Shown here in pieces: positions 54,401 to 57,215 of a stretch of DNA of 57,215 bases. A program made the position numbers and the translations under genes. The notes under the pieces are model-generated. The model was not told the DNA's origin. It worked only from the letters and a program-made list of their open reading frames with translations, and did no database searches. The stretch comes from Microtetraspora glauca (GTDB taxonomy: Bacteria; Actinomycetota; Actinomycetes; Streptomycetales; Streptomycetaceae): positions 1-57,215 of the forward strand of contig JOFO01000041.1 in assembly GCA_000721275.1 (NCBI GenBank), written 5' to 3'. Every line of letters begins with the position of its first letter. The stretch's first letter is position 1.

Positions 54401-57215
54401 CGGCGCCACCGACGTCGGCGTCGACGACAGCTTCTTCGAGCTGGGCGGCGACTCCATCGTCGCCGTCCGGCTCGCCTCCCGGGCCGCCCGCGCCGGCCTC
54501 CCGCTCACCCCGCAGGCCGTCTTCGCGCACAAGACGGTCGCCGCGCTCGCCGCCCACGCCGGCGAGGAGCTGGAGCGCGGCGCCGGACGCACCGTCCGCC
54601 CCGTCGACCCGGACGCCGCACTGGTCACCCTCGCCGACGGCGAACGCGAACGGCTCGCGGCGGCCTGGCGCCACCTGGACGACGGCGGCGAGAGCGGCCT
54701 CGCGGACGTGCTGCCGCTGACCCCGCTCCAGGAGGGCATGCTCTTCCACGCCGAGTTCGGCGACGCCCCCGACGCGTACACCGTGCAGAAGGTCTTCGGG
54801 CTCGCCGGCCCGCTCGACCCCGCCGCCTTCCGCGACGCCTGCCAGGGCCTCGTCCGCCGGCACACCGCGCTCCGCGCCGGCTACGCCCGGTCCGCGTCCG
54901 GCGAAGCCCTCCAGCTCGTCGCCCGCACCGCCGAGGTCCCCGTCGACGAGCACGACCTGCGCGGACTGCCCGCCGCCGAGCGGGACGCCCGCCTCGCGGC
55001 CCTGCTCGCCGCCGAGAAGCGGACCCGCTTCGACATGTCCCGGCCGCCGCTGCTGCGCTTCGCCCTGGTCCGCCTGGAGGACGAGCGGCACCTGATGGTC
55101 CTCACCGGCCACCACATCGTCTTCGACGGCTGGTCGGTGCCGCTGATCCTGCGCGACCTGCTCGCGCTCCACCGCGGCGACACCGCCGCGCTGCCCGCCC
55201 CGGTGCCGTTCCGCGCCTATCTGGCGTGGGCGGCCGGGCAGGACCGGGCGGCGGCCGAGGAGGACTGGGGCCGGGCCCTCGCGGGTCTGGACGGCCCCAC
55301 CCTCGTGGCCCCCGCCACCCCCGCTCCCGCAGACACCGCAGACAGTGCAGACAGTGCCGACGCGCTGCCCGGCCTCCTCGTCGCCGAGCTGCCCGCCGGC
55401 CTCACCGCCGACGTCCAGAAGGCCGCCCGCGCCCGCGGCGTCACCCTCAACACCGTCGTCCAGGGCGCCTGGGCGCTGCTCCTGCACACCCTCACCGGCC
55501 GCGACGACGTCGTCTTCGGCGGCACCGTCTCCGGCCGCCCGCCCCGCCTGGACGGCGTCGACGAGATCGTCGGCCTGCTCATGAACACCGTCCCGGTCCG
55601 GGTCCGGCTGCGCCCGGAGGAGCCGCTGGCCGACCTGCTGGCCCGGGTGCAGGGCGAGCAGCTGGCCCTCACCGACCACCACCACCTCGGCCTTGCCGAC
55701 CTGCACCGGATCGCCGGCCACAACGAACTCTTCGACACCTCCGTGGTGTTCGGCAACGCGCCGATCGACCGCGAGCAGATCCTCGCCCAGGCCGACGGCC
55801 TCACCATCACCGTCGAGGAGGCCGACCCCACCGGCGCCACCCACTACCCGCTCAGCCTCTCCGCCGTCCCCGGCGAGCGGCTGCGCCTCGAACTCACCCA
55901 CCGCACCGCCCTGTTCGACACCGAGGCCGCCGCGAGCTGCCTCACCCGGCTGCGGACCGTCCTGGAGACCTTCGCCACCGACCCCGAAGTGCCCGTCGGA
56001 CGGCTCCCCTTGCTGACCGAGGCCGAACTGGCCGCCCTGGAGCCCGCCGCCGACCCCGGCGGCGACCCGGTCGCCGGCACGCTCCCCGCGCTGTTCGCCG
56101 CGCAGGCTCGCCGCACCCCGGACGCCGTCGCCGTCGTCTGCGAGGGCGAGCGGATCGCCTACGCCGAGCTCGACGCCCGCGCCGGCCGGCTCGCCACCGT
56201 CCTCGCGGCCCGGGGCGCCGCCCCCGGCGAGGTCGTCGGCGTCCGGATGCGCCGGTCGGCCGCGCTGATCACCGTCCTGCTCGCCGTCCACCGGGCCGGC
56301 GCCGCCTACCTGCCGCTCGACCCCGAGTACCCGGAGGAGCGGGTCCGGCACATGCTGGACCAGGCCCGGCCCGCCTTCGTCGTGGACGACGCCTTCCTCG
56401 CGGCCCACGCCGCCGAGGCCGACGCCGCCGCCGAGCACCCGGGGACAGCGGTGCTGCCGGCCCACCCGGCGTACGTCGTGTACACCTCCGGCTCCACCGG
56501 CCGCCCCAAGGGCATCGTGGTCACCCACGCCGGCATCACCAACTACCTGGCCGGCATGCAGCGCAGGCATCCGCTGACCGCCGCCGACCGGGTGCTCCAG
56601 CGCACCTCGCTCAGCTTCGACCCGTCGGTGTGGGAGATCTTCTGGCCGCTCCACCACGGCGCCGCCGTGGTCGTCTCCCGGCCCGACGGTGAGGACGCGC
56701 CCGGCTACCTGCCCGGCCTGATCCGCGACGAGGGCGTCACCGTCGCCCAGTTCGTCCCCTCGACCCTGGAAGTCTTCCTCCGCGAACCCGGCAGCGACCG
56801 CTGCACCACCCTGCGGCAGGTCTTCGTCGGCGGCGAACAGCTCACCGGCGCCCTCGCCGACCGCTTCCACGCGGCCGTCCCGGCGGCGGAACTGCACAAC
56901 CAGTACGGGCCCACCGAGGTGTCCGTCTACACCACCACCGGCCGCGCCGACGCCGGCCGCCACCCCACCGCCGTCCCCGTCGGCACCCCCCTCGCCGGCC
57001 TGCGCCTGCACGTCCTGGACGGGTTCCTGCGTCCGGTGCCGGTGGGTGTGGTGGGGGAGATCTACATCGCGGGCGCGGGTGTGGCGCGCGGCTATGTGGG
57101 GCGCCCCGGTCTGACCGCCGAGCGGTTCGTGGCGGACGTCGGGGGTGCGCCGGGTGCGCGGATGTACCGGACGGGTGACCTGGGGCGCCGGCGGGCCGAT
57201 GGTGCGGTGGAGTAC
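51432..57215 (+). CDS. Non-ribosomal peptide synthetase 2: C-A-PCP-C-A... (3' end outside window)
   Basis: 1928 residues from ATG 51432; the frame is open to the last base. Order: C (about 20-470, SHHILSDGYG near 153), A (485-965, TSGSTGRPKG near 626), PCP (975-1040, LGGDSIVAVRL), C (1095-1520, HHIVFDGWS near 1228), A (1540 onwards, TSGSTGRPKG near 1686, NQYGPTE), cut before its end. The first C domain has the WYQRSHH look of EntF-type domains that accept an acyl group from a carrier in trans, so this may be the assembly-line entry. Pocket residues by eye: first A domain D-A-W-L-V-G-A-V-I (probably a hydrophobic residue), second D-P-W-Q-F-G-Q-V-Y (no match I know). No E domain is visible. Confidence 0.95.
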   Translation, partial: MTSRDAETTVRPETSGPDAGGALPLTAAQRGVFYAQRLAPHDPAFNTVVVMEVRGPVDGPLLARAVRVAEGESGSFDVAFEETADGPRQRPVAPGCSTWRELDLTGEPDPFAAAHALMDADRRTANDLFTGVLSAHVLMRVGDDHYLWYQRSHHILSDGYGSVLHSRRIEEVYEALVAGEEPAGRPLGPLTDLLADEAEYRASEQYTADKEYWTRAFEDRPETVSPAPGVPTGAAGVAHAAETRLGADDYRALHGAGRAARAPWSVALLAAVAAYLHGVTGATDLTLGVPATARLGPRSQNVPGMLSNTLPLRLTVDPAASRTELIRHVGRRLGELLTHQRHPYDELRRDLRLLGTNEQLFGVLVNIMPAGSESNFAGREATLTALSGGPVIDLNLTCHPEPDGTGVRIAFEANPERYTEAELAAHQERFTAFLDRFLAAPGDRPLARVDVATDAERARHLAAGLPAAPAEPVRTFPELFADQVRATPHRPAVVSADGDLDYAGLDARSGLLARVLAARGAGPERVVAVALPRGTAAVVAAVGVLRSGAVHLPIDLTYQRSRVTAMLDDTAPALLLTSRATDDPGLAPGVPRLYLDADGTPEPGAAPAPEDPAGPRPEHPAYVIYTSGSTGRPKGVVVTHTGLAGLLAHQRTLLEITPERRVLQFASPGFDASVWELCTALLTGAALVVAPAERLTPGPELAALVRELGVDCLLMAPSALAAMPAGGLPEGIVLVVGAEACSPELVDRWSPGRRMVNAYGPTESTVIATQTGPLSGRIVPPMGGTVPGTRVRLLDDALRPVPPGVPGEIHLAGDGLARGYLNRPGLTAERFVADPYGPPGSRMYRTGDLARWTADGELIHLGRTDRQVKVRGFRIEPGEIESVLASAPGVARASVVVREDRPGVRQLVAYVVPAGTAAPDAAALKQRVRDALPPYMVPAAVVVLPDLPLTPSGKLDQRALPAPAYVGTAAERAPRDEREAVLCGVFADLLGATDVGVDDSFFELGGDSIVAVRLASRAARAGLPLTPQAVFAHKTVAALAAHAGEELERGAGRTVRPVDPDAALVTLADGERERLAAAWRHLDDGGESGLADVLPLTPLQEGMLFHAEFGDAPDAYTVQKVFGLAGPLDPAAFRDACQGLVRRHTALRAGYARSASGEALQLVARTAEVPVDEHDLRGLPAAERDARLAALLAAEKRTRFDMSRPPLLRFALVRLEDERHLMVLTGHHIVFDGWSVPLILRDLLALHRGDTAALPAPVPFRAYLAWAAGQDRAAAEEDWGRALAGLDGPTLVAPATPAPADTADSADSADALPGLLVAELPAGLTADVQKAARARGVTLNTVVQGAWALLLHTLTGRDDVVFGGTVSGRPPRLDGVDEIVGLLMNTVPVRVRLRPEEPLADLLARVQGEQLALTDHHHLGLADLHRIAGHNELFDTSVVFGNAPIDREQILAQADGLTITVEEADPTGATHYPLSLSAVPGERLRLELTHRTALFDTEAAASCLTRLRTVLETFATDPEVPVGRLPLLTEAELAALEPAADPGGDPVAGTLPALFAAQARRTPDAVAVVCEGERIAYAELDARAGRLATVLAARGAAPGEVVGVRMRRSAALITVLLAVHRAGAAYLPLDPEYPEERVRHMLDQARPAFVVDDAFLAAHAAEADAAAEHPGTAVLPAHPAYVVYTSGSTGRPKGIVVTHAGITNYLAGMQRRHPLTAADRVLQRTSLSFDPSVWEIFWPLHHGAAVVVSRPDGEDAPGYLPGLIRDEGVTVAQFVPSTLEVFLREPGSDRCTTLRQVFVGGEQLTGALADRFHAAVPAAELHNQYGPTEVSVYTTTGRADAGRHPTAVPVGTPLAGLRLHVLDGFLRPVPVGVVGEIYIAGAGVARGYVGRPGLTAERFVADVGGAPGARMYRTGDLGRRRADGAVEY

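Noticed and set aside
51438..57011. A 1857-codon open frame on the minus strand opposite NRPS-2
   Set aside because: The plus strand encodes clear C, A and PCP motifs. The minus frame is Gly/Ala/Arg/Asp-rich without any domain and is a by-product of extreme third-position GC bias.
1..57215. tRNA/rRNA genes, CRISPR arrays, IS elements, phage attachment sites
   Set aside because: I looked for their usual signatures (cloverleaf arms with GTTCRA, regular repeats with spacers, transposase DDE motifs with terminal repeats) and saw none; the remaining inverted repeats are explained as terminators or operators.

Overview
The window is very GC-rich, third-position-GC-biased actinobacterial DNA. Gene content and order match the core chromosome of Streptomyces: from memory, the run from phosphomannomutase to mycothiol S-conjugate amidase corresponds to the S. 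coelicolor SCO4916-SCO4968 neighbourhood. No rRNA, tRNA, CRISPR array, IS element or phage gene was seen.

Region 1 (1-36988) is mostly conserved housekeeping DNA. At the left edge are the tail of a LAATG-type cell-wall-anchored protein, a sortase-fold protein that appears to have lost its catalytic residues, and a PstB-type phosphate ABC ATPase. Then come sugar/nucleoside enzymes (phosphohexomutase, purine nucleoside phosphorylase), an LpdA-type quinone reductase, a DeoR regulator, and a biotin-dependent acyl-CoA carboxylase locus: accA2, maf and a 42-residue MmpB-like peptide, a TetR/MFS efflux pair, then pccE, pccB and birA. Next are adenylate cyclase, an enoyl-CoA hydratase, a GAF/GGDEF diguanylate cyclase under a BldD-like box, hutH, an L,D-transpeptidase lipoprotein, msrA, an M48 protease between two paralogous membrane-anchored proteins, a cystathionine synthase/lyase, MarR, threonine dehydratase, a Drr-type ABC exporter, greA and mca. 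Strong GC-rich hairpins close most transcription units.

Region 2 (37317 to the right edge) is a non-ribosomal peptide biosynthetic cluster that begins just after mca and its small membrane-protein neighbour. The minus-strand genes run type II thioesterase, TauD/SyrP-like oxygenase, NRPS-1 (C-A-PCP-PCP-E-C-PCP), MbtH, aspartate decarboxylase (panD) and arginine amidinotransferase. A diiron ferritin-like oxygenase (+) and a fatty-acyl-AMP-ligase-like enzyme (-) follow, then NRPS-2 (C-A-PCP-C-A..., +), which leaves the window in frame. My reading is that PanD makes beta-alanine and the amidinotransferase converts it (or glycine) to a guanidino acid. NRPS-1 is predicted to activate Asn, which the TauD enzyme may hydroxylate and the E domain epimerise. 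The AMP ligase may load a further acyl group in trans. I do not recognise the product.

The most notable non-coding signal is a composite motif, CCAGGCA-N5/6-CCGG(C/T)AA(C/T), found four times. It lies ahead of NRPS-1, between the thioesterase and diiron oxygenase genes, and twice in opposite orientation between the AMP ligase and NRPS-2. It looks like a cluster-wide operator for a pathway regulator not encoded in this window.
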